A stretch of DNA of 64,000 nucleotides from Pseudoxanthomonas wuyuanensis (GCF_900215535.1 NZ_OCND01000012.1:1-64000), one strand, 5' to 3'; positions 8,978-19,603 are shown, counted from the stretch's first letter. Numbers and translations are program-made. The notes: generated from the sequence alone by a model not told the origin.

Positions 8978-9994
8978 CTACAACCGCACGATCAGCTTGC
9001 CGAAGTTCTTGCCCTGCAGCAGGCCGATCAGCGCGGACGGGGCGTTTTCCAGGCCATCGACGATGTCTTCGCGCCAGCGGATTTTCTTCTCCCGCAGCCA
9101 GGCGCCCATTTCGCGCAGGAACTGCGGATACAGGCTGATGAAGTCGTGCTGGATGAAGCCGCGCACGCTCAGGTGGCGGGACAGGATCTGGCCCATCAGC
9201 AGCGGCAGCCGGTCCGGGCCGGCCGGCAACTGACGATCGTTGTAGTGGGCGACCAGCCCGCATACCGGGATGCGCGCGAAATCGTTGAGCAGCGGCAGCA
9301 CCGCATCGAAGACCTTGCCGCCGACATTCTCGAAATAGATGTCGATGCCGTCCGGGCAGGCCGCACGCAACTGCTCGGCAAAATCCGGCGCCCGGTGGTC
9401 CAGCGCCGCATCGAAGCCCAGTTCCTCCAGGTAGGCGCGCTTGGCTTGGCCGCCGGCAATGCCGACTGCGCGGGCGCCCTGCAGTCTGGCGATCTGGCCG
9501 ACCGTGGCGCCGACCGGCCCGCTGGCGGCGGCGACCACCAGCGTCTCGCCAGGCTGCGGCTTGCCGATTTCATGCAGGCCGGCGTAGGCGGTGAATCCGG
9601 GCATGCCGTAGACGCCCAGCGCGGTGGTCAGCGGCAGTTGCGCCGGGTCCAGTTTGCGCTTGAGCGTCCGGCCATCGACCAGCGCATGGGTCTGCCAGCC
9701 GGCATGCGCCAGCACCAGATCGCCGGGCCTGAAATCCGGATGCCGCGACTGCAGCACCTCCGACACGGTGCCGCCATCCATGACCGCGCCGATTTCCACC
9801 GGCGCCGCATAGGAACGGCCGGCATTCATGCGCCCGCGCATGTACGGGTCCAGCGACAGATAGCGATTGCGCAGCAGCACCTGGCCTTCGCCGGGGAGTC
9901 CGATGAAATGCTGCTCCAGGCGGAAGTTGTCCGGCACCGGCTCGCCCTGCGGGCGCGAGGCAAGCACGATGCGGGTGTTCATGGTCTCGCTCAT
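8978..9994 (-). CDS. NADP-dependent MDR-family oxidoreductase (CurA/YncB-like)
   Basis: A 338-residue zinc-independent medium-chain dehydrogenase/reductase, similar in layout to CurA/YncB and leukotriene B4 dehydrogenases. Seen are the N-terminal GroES-like part with RNRYLSLDPYMRGRM, the TAYAGL helix before the Rossmann domain, the nucleotide loop AASGPVGATVGQIARLQGA, and FENVGGKVFDAVLPLL. These enzymes reduce C=C bonds of enones using NADPH. It is convergent with the acetyltransferase gene (46 bases between stops) and divergent from the methyltransferase-like gene (121 bases). The substrate cannot be told. Confidence 0.9.
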   Translation of the reverse strand: MSETMNTRIVLASRPQGEPVPDNFRLEQHFIGLPGEGQVLLRNRYLSLDPYMRGRMNAGRSYAAPVEIGAVMDGGTVSEVLQSRHPDFRPGDLVLAHAGWQTHALVDGRTLKRKLDPAQLPLTTALGVYGMPGFTAYAGLHEIGKPQPGETLVVAAASGPVGATVGQIARLQGARAVGIAGGQAKRAYLEELGFDAALDHRAPDFAEQLRAACPDGIDIYFENVGGKVFDAVLPLLNDFARIPVCGLVAHYNDRQLPAGPDRLPLLMGQILSRHLSVRGFIQHDFISLYPQFLREMGAWLREKKIRWREDIVDGLENAPSALIGLLQGKNFGKLIVRL

Positions 9995-10115
9995 AACGGT
10001 CCTGGAATGAGGCGAAGGCGCCGGCCGGCATCATCGGCCCGCCGCCGCTAAGCGCCGGTGAATGCCTTCGCGGCCCGCATGCTAGGCTCTGCGCACTTTT
10101 CCCGGGAGTGCAACG

Positions 10116-10970
10116 ATGAAACGTCTATCGCTTGGTCTGGCCCTGGTTGCGGCCCTGTCCGCGACGGCCGCAATGGCGGCCACGCCGGCGCAATCCTCTT
10201 CCGCGGCGGCAGCCGACAGCGCCGCGACGGCGGCGCTGGACGCCGTGCTGCAAGGCCAATGGCGCGAGCCGGACAACGTCGCCCGCGATGGCTTCCGCCA
10301 CCCGAAGGAAACCCTGACCTTCTTCGGCATCGCACCTGATAGGACCGTCATCGAAATCACTCCCGGCGGCGGCTGGTATGCCGAGATCCTGGCGCCCTAC
10401 CTGCGCGACCACGGCCAGTACATCGCCGCTGTCGTCGATCCCGGCGCGGTGGCCGAAGGGCGCGGGCGCGACTACCAGCAGCGTGCCCGCAGCGGCCTGG
10501 AGAGCAAGTTCGCCGGCGCTCCCGCGCAGTACGGCAAGGCGGAAATCGTCGCCTACGATCCCGCCGCGCCGGTCTTCGGTCCGGACGGTTCGGCCGACGC
10601 GGTGCTGACGTTCCGCAACGTGCACAACTGGCGGATGTCCGGCCAGGCCGAGGGGATGTTCAAGGGCTTCTTTGCGGTGCTCAAGCCAGGCGGCGTGCTG
10701 GGCGTGGTGGAACACCGCGCCGCGGCCGATGTGCCCGCGGACGACAAGTCCGGCTACGTCGGCGAGCAGCAGGTCATCGCGATGGCCGAAGCGGCCGGCT
10801 TCCGGCTCGATGCCAAGAGCGAGGTCAACGCCAATCCGCGCGACAGCAAGGATCATCCCAACGGCGTCTGGATGCTGCCGCCCAGCAACCGCCACGAAGA
10901 AGCCGACCGCGCCAAATACCAGGCCATCGGCGAAAGCGACCGGATGACGCTGCGGTTTGTGAAGGACTGA
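10116..10970 (+). CDS. exported class I SAM-dependent methyltransferase-like protein
   Basis: A 284-residue protein with a clear signal peptide (MKRLSLGLALVAALSATAAM, cleavage after an AMA motif near residue 21), so it is probably periplasmic. The mature part has a methyltransferase fold: motif I EITPGGGWYAE, a VVDPGA strand end, ADAVLTFRNVHNW, and FAVLKPGGVLGVVEHR. Exported homologues of this type are widespread in proteobacteria and are often annotated as predicted methyltransferases. How SAM would be available in the periplasm is unclear, so its true activity is uncertain. A heptanucleotide repeat array begins ten bases after its stop. Confidence 0.85.
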   Translation: MKRLSLGLALVAALSATAAMAATPAQSSSAAAADSAATAALDAVLQGQWREPDNVARDGFRHPKETLTFFGIAPDRTVIEITPGGGWYAEILAPYLRDHGQYIAAVVDPGAVAEGRGRDYQQRARSGLESKFAGAPAQYGKAEIVAYDPAAPVFGPDGSADAVLTFRNVHNWRMSGQAEGMFKGFFAVLKPGGVLGVVEHRAAADVPADDKSGYVGEQQVIAMAEAAGFRLDAKSEVNANPRDSKDHPNGVWMLPPSNRHEEADRAKYQAIGESDRMTLRFVKD

Positions 10971-10980
10971 GGGGCGGGCG

Positions 10981-11090
10981 GGGACTCGGGACTCGGGACT
11001 CGGGACTCGGGACCGGGGACCGGGGACCGGGGACCGGGGACCGGGGACCGGGGACCGGGGACCGGGGACCGGGGACCGGGGACCGGGGAA
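10981..11090. repeat. heptanucleotide tandem array, GGGACTC x4 then GGGACCG x11
   Basis: Four perfect GGGACTC units are followed directly by eleven perfect GGGACCG units and a partial one. The single-phase switch from one heptamer to the other points to slippage after a point change. It occupies the 3' side of the methyltransferase-like gene. A degenerate, inverted-orientation counterpart lies before rluE, and a third array of the same period precedes mnmE. The 339-base gap up to rluE holds only these repeats and one hairpin. Confidence 0.95.
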
Positions 11091-11146
11091 ATGCTCCGGC
11101 GCCACTTCGTCCTTGTAAAGCCCGATTGACGTCGAATCCCAGCCAA

Positions 11147-11180
11147 GGCCCAACTTCCAGGGATAGCTGGAAGTTGGGCC
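11147..11180. terminator. 14-bp perfect hairpin between heptamer arrays
   Basis: GGCCCAACTTCCAG, the loop GGATAG, and CTGGAAGTTGGGCC form a perfect 14-bp stem. No T-tract follows on either strand, so a rho-independent terminator is possible but not typical; an mRNA-stabilising structure is an alternative. Confidence 0.45.
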
Positions 11181-11223
11181 ATAGAAGTGCTCAGCCCTGG
11201 TCCCTAGTTTCTAGCTTCTAGTT

Positions 11224-11309
11224 TCTGGCCTCCGAGCCCTGGTCCCCGATCCCCCGCCCCCCGAGTCCCGAGTCCCGAGTCCCCATCCCCGAGTCCCGGC
11301 TCCAGCCCC
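11224..11309. repeat. degenerate heptamer repeats (GAGTCCC orientation) forming the rluE leader
   Basis: Several GAGTCCC and GGTCCCC-like units (CCGAGTCCCGAGTCCCGAGT, then diverged copies) run up to the rluE ATG. They are in the opposite orientation to the array after the methyltransferase-like gene, so the two could pair. Just upstream are short CTAGTTT/CTAGCTT repeats. No Shine-Dalgarno sequence is visible in this leader. Confidence 0.8.
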
Positions 11310-11858
11310 ATGCTGATCGCCCTCAACAAACCCTTCCACGTGCTGACCCAGTTCACCGATCGCAGCGAACCGGCGCGGCGTACGCTGGCCGAGTTCGGTC
11401 TGCCGGCGCAGGTCTATCCGGCTGGGCGTCTGGACTACGACAGCGAAGGTCTGTTGCTGCTGACCGATGACGGTGCGCTGGCGCACCGGCTGACCGATCC
11501 GCGCCACAAGCAGTCCAAGACCTATTGGGTGCAGGTGGAGGGCCAGCCGACGCAATCGCAGCTGGCGGCGCTGCGCGAAGGCGTGGTGCTGAACGATGGC
11601 CCGACCCGTCCGGCGCAGGCGCGCCTGCTCGATGCGCCGCCCGCGCTGTGGCCGCGCGTGCCGCCGGTGCGCTACCGCAAGACGGTGGCCGACGCGTGGC
11701 TGGAACTGATCATCAGCGAAGGCCGCAACCGCCAGGTCAGGCGCATGACCGCGGCCGTGGGATTGCCGACCTTGCGCCTGGTGCGGGTGGCCATTGGCGA
11801 GGTCGGGCTGGACGATCTGAAACCCGGGCAATGGAAGCAAATCGCCACGCCGATCTGA
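11310..11858 (+). CDS. rluE: 23S rRNA pseudouridine synthase, RluE type
   Basis: A 182-residue RsuA/RluB/E/F-family pseudouridine synthase without an S4 domain, as in RluE. It begins directly with the catalytic fold ([16 protein letters not shown]). The active-site motif [17 protein letters not shown] has the catalytic Asp at residue 42; KTYWVQVEG and [10 protein letters not shown] are further family blocks. RluE modifies U2457 (E. coli numbering) of 23S rRNA in the ribosome core. The ATG follows a run of heptamer repeats with no recognisable ribosome site, so translation may be inefficient or leaderless-like. It is shorter than E. coli RluE (217), mainly at the N-terminus. Confidence 0.9.
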   Translation: MLIALNKPFHVLTQFTDRSEPARRTLAEFGLPAQVYPAGRLDYDSEGLLLLTDDGALAHRLTDPRHKQSKTYWVQVEGQPTQSQLAALREGVVLNDGPTRPAQARLLDAPPALWPRVPPVRYRKTVADAWLELIISEGRNRQVRRMTAAVGLPTLRLVRVAIGEVGLDDLKPGQWKQIATPI

Positions 11859-11988
11859 ATGCACTGCCAGCGCGCTGCGCAGCCATCAACGCCGTTGCCG
11901 GATCGTCAATCGCGCCGATGCGGGCTGCCAGCCTGCGGGGGCGGCAAAGCGCCCGGCCATCGCCCGGGCGAACGCAAACTCCGGATCT

Positions 11989-12372
11989 TCAGTGGTTGGC
12001 GGGGGCGGAAGGCGCGCTCTTGCGCGGTTTGCGTGCGGCCGCGCGCTTGCTGGCAGCGGTCTTGCCGCTACCGTTGACCTTGCGCGCTTCGATGCGCTTG
12101 GATTTTCCTTCGATCGGCGCGTTGGCCGCTTCCTGCCTGCGCTTGTGGTAAGCGGCAAAGGCCAGCAAACCGACCCCCGCCGCCGCCGCGATGGCGACCA
12201 CTGGATTGCGCCGGACGAAGCCCCGCGCCACTTTGGCCCCGGTCTTGACCGCGCCCAATGCCGCCCCGGTCTGCAACAGCTTGTCGGCGCTTGGCACCGC
12301 CTGCTTCAGGCTGCTGCCCGCTTGGCTGGCCAGCTCCAGCGCACGCTCGGTGATGATGGTGAGTCTGCTCAT
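11989..12372 (-). CDS. membrane-anchored Lys/Ala-rich hypothetical protein (DUF883-like)
   Basis: A 127-residue protein. The N-terminal half is an amphipathic helical segment (ALELASQAGSSLKQAV), then comes one hydrophobic glycine-containing helix (NPVVAIAAAAGVGLLAFAAY) closed by KRR, and then a histone-like tail rich in Lys, Arg and Ala. The layout recalls ElaB/YqjD (DUF883) inner-membrane proteins, some of which bind ribosomes, but the tail is on the opposite side of the helix, so homology is not certain. I chose the ATG of MSRLTI; the same frame remains open upstream without a credible start. An AGGAA lies 12 bases before it. Confidence 0.6.
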   Translation of the reverse strand: MSRLTIITERALELASQAGSSLKQAVPSADKLLQTGAALGAVKTGAKVARGFVRRNPVVAIAAAAGVGLLAFAAYHKRRQEAANAPIEGKSKRIEARKVNGSGKTAASKRAAARKPRKSAPSAPANH

Positions 12373-12488
12373 GGCTTGCCCCGATTCCTGTGGACCGTCA
12401 GTGTCCGACGGGTGATGTTTACAGCATGTTAGTGCGCCGGGCCTTGACCGGCTCCCGGCTGAACCGCGCCGGTGCGCGAGCGCCTGGT

Positions 12489-15005
12489 TTATGTGCCGCG
12501 CGGCTTGGCGCGATGGGTGGCCTGCGCGGTCCAGGGATCGTCGGGCCACGGATGTTTCGGATAGCGCCCCTTCATCTCCTTCTTCACTTCCGGATAGGTG
12601 CGTTCCCAGAAGCCGCGCAGATCCTGGGTGACCTGCAACGGGCGCCCGCCAGGCGACAGCAGGTGCAGGGTAAGCGGCACGCGCCCGTCGGCGATCCTCG
12701 GCGTATCGGCCAGACCGAACAATTCCTGCAGCTTGACCGCCAGCACCGGCGACTGGCCGTGCGCGTATTCGATGCGCCGTTCCATGCCCGAGGGCACGGT
12801 GATGCGCGTCGGCGCCAGCTGGTCGATCCGCTGGCGCAGCGACCACTCCAGCGAAGATTTCACCGCATGCGACAGCGTGTCCTCGTCCAGGGCATCCAGG
12901 CGCGTCTTGCCTGAAAAGGCCGGCAGCAACCAGTCGTCCAGGGTGGCCAGCAAGGCGTCCTCGGACAGGTCAGGCAGTTCCAGCTCCGGCATCCATTCGC
13001 GCAGGCTGCGCACGCGTTCCAGCCATTGCTGCAACGGCTCGCTCCATGACAGCGCGGACAAGCCCAGCTCGCGCACGGCATCAGTCAGCGCGACGGCGGC
13101 GCGCTCCGGATCCACCCGGCCGGCCGGTTTGGATTCCAGCACGATCTGGTCGAAACGCGATTCGCGTTGCGCCACCAGCGCGCGCTTGCCGGCATCCCAG
13201 CGCACCGCATCCTCGCTGACGAAGCGGTCGCCGAACTGGCGGCGCAACGCGGCTTCATCCACCGGCGCCGCGCGCTGGATCAGCGCATCCTTGGCCTCAT
13301 GGCGCAGCTCGCTGGCGACCAGCCAGGGCTCGCCGAACACCGCGCTGTCGTCGAACAGCCGCGCCATGCGGCCGTTGGCCAGCTGGTAGCGGCGCGGATC
13401 GGCAGGATGCTGGTGGGCGATGCGGTCGGGAAATGCGTGCATCAGCAGATCGCCGAGCCGGTGCGCTTCGATGTCGGCCGGCGGCGTGGCATCGGTGCGC
13501 AGGCGGCGGCGCCATTGCCTGGCCGCGGTATCGATGGCCGCCAGTCCGGAGCGGTTGGCATCGCCCGGCGCGCGGCCGCTGCGGAACGCGGCCAGTGCGC
13601 GCCAGCGCGCGGTCAACGCATCGCCGCCAGAGCGCAGCGGGTCGCGCGCTTCGATCAGGGCGGCCAGATCGCAGGCCAGGGCGCGATCCTCACCGTTCGG
13701 CGCCGACAGCAGCATCGCCGCCAAGCGCGGATGCGTGCCCAGCGCCAGCATGCGCTTGCCCAATGGGGTGATGGCGCCGGACAGGCCCAGGCCGCCCAGC
13801 CGTTGCAGGAGATCGCGCGCCGCGGCCAGCGCGCCTGCCGGCGGCGGATCGACAAAGCGCAATGCGTCGCTGCCCCAGGCGGCCAGTTCCAGCGCCAGCG
13901 ACGCGAGTTCGACCTGCGCCATCTCCGGACGGCGCTGCGGCTCCAGACGCTGCGACTGCGGCCACAGGCGGTACGCCCAGCCTTCCGCAACCCGGCCGGC
14001 GCGGCCGGCGCGCTGATCGGCCGAAGCGCGGGAGATGCTGACAACCTCCAGGCGGGAAAAGCCGCTGTTGGGGTCGTAGCGCGGCTCGCGCGCCAGGCCG
14101 GCGTCGATCACCACGCGCACTCCCGGCAACGTCACCGAGGATTCGGCAACGTTGGTGGCCAGCACCACGCGGCGGTGGCCGTGCGGATCCGGCTGCAGGA
14201 CTTCGGCCTGTTTTTCGACCGGCAGTTCGCCGTGCAGGGGAAGCACGACGATCTGCCCCTCCCAAACTCTCCCCTGCCTTGGCGGGGGAGGGGGCTGCAG
14301 CGCTGCCTGCACGCGTGCGATTTCGCGTTGGCCAGGCAGGAATACCAGCACGTCGCCGGGGTGCTGCTGCAAGGCGTGCTCGATGGCGCGGCGCGTCTGC
14401 AGTTCCAGCGGCTCGTCGCGGCGCGCGGGAAAGTGCGCTATCTCCACCGGATAGCTGCGGCCTTCGCTGCTCAGCCGCGGCGCATCGAGGAAGCGCGCCA
14501 GCTTTTCGCCGTCCAGCGTGGCCGACATCGCCACGATGCGCAGGTCCTCGCGCAGCTGGCTTTGCACATCCAGCGCCAACGCCAGGCCCAGATCCGCGGA
14601 AAGATGACGCTCGTGGAATTCGTCGAACAGGATCGCGCCAACGCCTTCCAGCATCGGATCGTCCTGGATCATCCGGGTCAGGATGCCTTCGGTCACCACT
14701 TCGATGCGGGTGCGCGCCGTGACCTTGTTGTCGAAACGGATGCGGTAGCCGACGGTTTCGCCCACCGCCTGGTTCAACTGCCCGGCCATGAAACCCGCCG
14801 CCGCGCGCGCGGCCACCCGGCGCGGTTCCAGCATGACGATCCTGCGCCCATCCAGCCAGGCTTCGTCCAGCAACGCCAACGGCACCTGGGTGGTCTTGCC
14901 GGCGCCGGGCGGGGCTTCCAGCACCAGGCGCGGGTGCGCGGCGAGCGAGGAGCGAATCTGCGGGAGCAGGACTTGAATGGGGAAGGACGGCAGGATCATC
15001 GGCAA
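12489..15005 (-). CDS. hrpB: ATP-dependent RNA helicase HrpB
   Basis: An 838-residue DEAH/RHA-family helicase. Walker A is APPGAGKTT near residue 31, motif II is DEFH at 128-131, motif III is SAT at 161-163, and motif VI is QRAGRAGRV. The C-terminal HrpB-specific domain ends with HLLSPGGRPLQVTQDLRGFW. HrpB is of unclear function in most bacteria; in some it affects mRNA processing and adhesion. An unusual Pro/Arg/Trp-containing insert at about residues 238-251 coincides with a CCTCTCCC hairpin repeat read in frame. An alternative ATG two codons downstream is possible. The gene is divergent from the secreted endonuclease gene, 111 bases apart. Confidence 0.95.
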   Translation of the reverse strand: MPMILPSFPIQVLLPQIRSSLAAHPRLVLEAPPGAGKTTQVPLALLDEAWLDGRRIVMLEPRRVAARAAAGFMAGQLNQAVGETVGYRIRFDNKVTARTRIEVVTEGILTRMIQDDPMLEGVGAILFDEFHERHLSADLGLALALDVQSQLREDLRIVAMSATLDGEKLARFLDAPRLSSEGRSYPVEIAHFPARRDEPLELQTRRAIEHALQQHPGDVLVFLPGQREIARVQAALQPPPPPRQGRVWEGQIVVLPLHGELPVEKQAEVLQPDPHGHRRVVLATNVAESSVTLPGVRVVIDAGLAREPRYDPNSGFSRLEVVSISRASADQRAGRAGRVAEGWAYRLWPQSQRLEPQRRPEMAQVELASLALELAAWGSDALRFVDPPPAGALAAARDLLQRLGGLGLSGAITPLGKRMLALGTHPRLAAMLLSAPNGEDRALACDLAALIEARDPLRSGGDALTARWRALAAFRSGRAPGDANRSGLAAIDTAARQWRRRLRTDATPPADIEAHRLGDLLMHAFPDRIAHQHPADPRRYQLANGRMARLFDDSAVFGEPWLVASELRHEAKDALIQRAAPVDEAALRRQFGDRFVSEDAVRWDAGKRALVAQRESRFDQIVLESKPAGRVDPERAAVALTDAVRELGLSALSWSEPLQQWLERVRSLREWMPELELPDLSEDALLATLDDWLLPAFSGKTRLDALDEDTLSHAVKSSLEWSLRQRIDQLAPTRITVPSGMERRIEYAHGQSPVLAVKLQELFGLADTPRIADGRVPLTLHLLSPGGRPLQVTQDLRGFWERTYPEVKKEMKGRYPKHPWPDDPWTAQATHRAKPRGT
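14255..14295. repeat. CCTCTCCC-type repeat read in frame inside hrpB
   Basis: The 41 bases begin GCCCCTCCCAAACTCTCCCC and end GGCGGGGGAGGGGGC, matching the intergenic family near 5.9-6.1 kb in layout (C-rich arm, CTCTCCCC/GGGGGAG stem). On the coding strand they encode the proline-rich insert of HrpB (QPPPPPRQGR, then VWEG), which interrupts the linker between QREIARVQAAL and IVVLPLHGELP. The reading frame is kept. Confidence 0.75.
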
Positions 15006-15116
15006 AGGCTAACGGGAACGCGCGCATATTGCAGTGCGGAACTGCGACGGCATGCGGTGGCGGCTGTCATCGGCATGGGCTAGATTCGGCCGGACCCCTT
15101 TCGAAAGGATTCGCCG

Positions 15117-16871
<1,755 letters not shown>

Positions 16872-16944
16872 GCGGCCGCATTGCGCGGCGCCGGCAATGA
16901 CCGGCGTCGCGGGTCCTGGGTAGCTGCATTGCTACAATTGCGCC

Positions 16945-17754
16945 ATGCAACTGATCGACATCGGCGCCAACCTCACCCACGACTCCTTCGATCACGACCG
17001 CGACGCGGTGCTGCAACGCGCGCGCGATGCCGGCGTGGTGCAGATGGTGATCACCGGCGCCAGCCGCGAGCATTCGCCGCAGGCGCTGGCCCTGGCGCAG
17101 GCGCACCCGGGCGAGCTGTTCGCCACCGCCGGCGTGCACCCGCACCATGCCAGCGAATACACCGACGAGTGCGACGCGGAAATGCGCGCGCTGCATGCGC
17201 ATCCGCAAGTGGTGGCGGTGGGCGAATGCGGGCTGGACTACTTCCGCGATTTCTCGCCGCGCCCGGCCCAGCGCAAGGCGTTCGAGCGGCAGCTGCAAAT
17301 CGCGGCGGACATGTCGGTCGAAGGCATCGGCAAGCCGCTGTTCCTGCACCAGCGCGATGCGCATGCCGATTTCATGGCGATGATGAAGAACTTCGCCGGC
17401 CGGCTGGGCCCGGCGGTGGTGCACTGCTTCACCGGCAGCCGCGAGGAACTGTTCGACTACCTGGACCAGGACTGGCACATCGGCATCACCGGCTGGCTGT
17501 GCGACGAGCGCCGCGGCCTGCACCTGCGCGAGCTGGTGAAGAACATCCCGGCCAACCGGCTGATGATCGAAACCGACGCGCCCTACCTGCTGCCGCGCAC
17601 GGTCAGGCCGCAACCCTCGCACCGCCGCAACGAACCGATGTACCTGGCGCATATCGTCGAGGAACTGGCGCGGGATCGCGGCGAGGACGCGGAAGCGACC
17701 GCCCGGATCACGACCGGGACGGCGCGCGAATTCTTCCGCTTGCCCGGGCTTTAG
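16945..17754 (+). CDS. tatD: TatD-family metal-dependent DNase
   Basis: A 269-residue TIM-barrel hydrolase close in layout to E. coli TatD: it starts with IDIGANL rather than the H-x-H motif of YcfH-type paralogues. Metal and active-site blocks are visible in order: TAGVHPHHA, VGECGLDYFRDFS, FLHQRDAH, VHCFTGSREE, GWLCDERRGLHLREL and IETDAPYLLPR. TatD has 3'-5' exonuclease activity and roles in DNA repair or fragmentation; despite the name it is not needed for Tat export, and no tatABC genes are adjacent. It is convergent with the papain-like gene across a hairpin terminator. Confidence 0.95.
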   Translation: MQLIDIGANLTHDSFDHDRDAVLQRARDAGVVQMVITGASREHSPQALALAQAHPGELFATAGVHPHHASEYTDECDAEMRALHAHPQVVAVGECGLDYFRDFSPRPAQRKAFERQLQIAADMSVEGIGKPLFLHQRDAHADFMAMMKNFAGRLGPAVVHCFTGSREELFDYLDQDWHIGITGWLCDERRGLHLRELVKNIPANRLMIETDAPYLLPRTVRPQPSHRRNEPMYLAHIVEELARDRGEDAEATARITTGTAREFFRLPGL

Positions 17755-17881
17755 TGCCATTCCTGCCCGCAGGGGCGCACTGCGTCCCCGGGCGGCGTTT
17801 CCTTGCACGTTGTCTCCACGCCGCCTGTCGGTTGCCGTCTGCGCGTGCGCAGCAGGCGATCCGGATGACCGGGGTGCCGGT

Positions 17882-17916
17882 CCGGGTTTGCGCCGCCATC
17901 CGCCGCGCAAACCCGG
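17882..17916. terminator. bidirectional hairpin terminator between convergent genes
   Basis: CCGGGTTTGCGC, an 11-base loop and GCGCAAACCCGG form a 12-bp stem. It lies between the stops of tatD and the papain-like gene, so it can serve both. A/T triplets sit within the stem rather than in a following T-tract, a form also seen beside yidC in this window. Confidence 0.6.
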
Positions 17917-17964
17917 CCGTGTCCCCATCCGTCGGCGCGCCCTGCCTGCGCCGCCCGTGGACTT

Positions 17965-19167
17965 TCAGCGCGGCGGCGGCAAGCTGATCTTGCTGGCGTC
18001 CAGTTTGAGCGGCGCTTTCAACCGCAGGAACCTGCCCGGCACATCGAACGACGCCGTGTAGCTATGCACCTGGCCGGTGAAGCGCACGAGCGGCGCGCCT
18101 CGCTGTTCGTAGATCTTGTAGGTGTTGTCGCCGGTGACGGCGTAGACGATCACGCAGTCCACGTTCCAGTTGTCGCCGCCAATGCCGCCGCCGAAGTGCG
18201 TCAACAAGTCCAGGCTGCGCAGATCCGACAGCCGCGTATTGCGAACCGGTAGCGACAGCGTCTGCGAGTAGTTGCCCAGCCAGCGCCGGCCGCCGTTGGC
18301 ATTGCGCCACGATTGCCGGCCGCTGCGCGTGTTGAGCACCAGATCGACGTTGTCGTTGCCGCCGCGCAGGTCGTCGCCGCCGGTCTCGATGGTGACCAGC
18401 AGTTCGCGCACCAGGCTCGCATCGGCGGGAGCGACCACGACGGTGGCCGGAATGCTCGGCCGCTGCGCGCGGTACTTGGCATCGACGAAGTAGGTCAGCC
18501 ACAGCTTGTCTTCTTCGAGGTAGCGGTAGCCGCCGCGGCTCAGGTCCGGCACCAGGGTCAAGGTCCGGCCCGGGTAGTTGGGATCGTAGACGAAGATCCG
18601 CAGATCCTCCTGGTGCGCGCCGAGGTCGCCGCGGTACCGTCCCAGGTCGTAGCCGATGGCCAGGACCTGGTGGTCGCCGCCGCGCGCACCGTCGTAGTGC
18701 CAGAGGCCAAGCGGCGCCGGCTGGCCGCGATCGATCCGCGCGCGCAGCTCCTGCAGGCGTCCGCCACTGAAGCCCTGCAGACCCCAGCGGAAGAACTCGC
18801 CGTTGCGCGCGCCCAGCGGGTTGAAACCAAGCTCGGCCCATTTGTCCATGTTCTCCGTGAGCGAGGCGACCTGGCGCTTGTAGATGTAATCGTGCAGCGG
18901 CGTGTTCACCGCGGGTCTGTAGGCCTGCTGTGGAATCGGCATCGATGCATTGAAGTAGTCCATCGCGCTGTACACCATGCCGCCGCACAGGCCGCTGGTG
19001 CGGAAATCGACCTCACGGATGACGTCGTTGTTGAAGGTGTTGACGAACCTGAAGCCGTGCGTGGCCGGATCGAACCGCGTCATGCGCGGTGTTGCCCAGG
19101 CGGTTTGCAGGCTGGCGACCGTCAGTGCAATCAGGCTGACCAGGCGAAGCAGATAGCGACTTTCCAT
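17965..19167 (-). CDS. secreted papain-like cysteine protease-like protein with C-terminal beta-sandwich
   Basis: A 400-residue protein with a signal peptide ending at about AWA (residue 25). The first domain has a plausible papain/C39-like catalytic set: Cys61 in SGLCGGMVY, His166 in GGDHQVLAIGYD, and Asp195/Asn197 in VYDPNYPG. The second domain, about residues 230-400, is predicted to be all beta, with IETGGDDLRGGNDNVDLVL and THFGGGIGGDNWNVD, a pattern found in secreted actinobacterial and Lysobacter proteins. Peptidase activity is inferred from these residues only; a transglutaminase- or amidase-like role is possible. GGAGA lies seven bases before the ATG. Confidence 0.75.
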   Translation of the reverse strand: MESRYLLRLVSLIALTVASLQTAWATPRMTRFDPATHGFRFVNTFNNDVIREVDFRTSGLCGGMVYSAMDYFNASMPIPQQAYRPAVNTPLHDYIYKRQVASLTENMDKWAELGFNPLGARNGEFFRWGLQGFSGGRLQELRARIDRGQPAPLGLWHYDGARGGDHQVLAIGYDLGRYRGDLGAHQEDLRIFVYDPNYPGRTLTLVPDLSRGGYRYLEEDKLWLTYFVDAKYRAQRPSIPATVVVAPADASLVRELLVTIETGGDDLRGGNDNVDLVLNTRSGRQSWRNANGGRRWLGNYSQTLSLPVRNTRLSDLRSLDLLTHFGGGIGGDNWNVDCVIVYAVTGDNTYKIYEQRGAPLVRFTGQVHSYTASFDVPGRFLRLKAPLKLDASKISLPPPR

Positions 19168-19603
19168 GGTGATGTCTCCGGACGGTGGCTGCCGTCGTCA
19201 GTGCGGACCGGGGATGGGGCGCGAGACCGCCGGAAATCCTTGCCGTTGCGGCTGGCCGCAACGTGCACGCGGACATCGCCGGCCTACGCTTCCCATCGCT
19301 GATCCGAAACCCGTGATGGCCGATGGCAGCCGGCCAATCGCTGGAGGTGCCGCGATGGGCAACAATCCCTCGCCTGTACCTCCGGATTTGAAGGGAGCGG
19401 ACTGCCACCTGGTGCAAGCTCGGTTCCGCTTGCGCTGGCATGTCCATCTTCCGTTCCGCGTCAGGACAGCGGAATCCCCAAAAACGGGATGAACAGGCTC
19501 TGTTCTACGTCTTCGTCTGCATCCTGCAGGAGCGTCGGCCCGGCGCGAGCTCATGGGCAATCGCGCAACCGGATGCGAACCGTCCTTTGCGGCGGTCAGG
19601 CGC
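19168..19603. other. 436-base intergenic region without a clear feature
   Basis: It lies between the kinase gene stop and the start of the papain-like gene, both leftward. Short frames are open but none has both a ribosome site and protein-like composition. Apart from the ribosome site of the papain-like gene at its left edge, I see no strong hairpin or repeat. The promoter of the papain-like gene is probably here. Confidence 0.4.

Noticed and set aside
10981-11090. Heptamer array as a CRISPR
   Set aside because: The units are 7 bases with no spacers and no cas genes are nearby; it is a simple tandem repeat.
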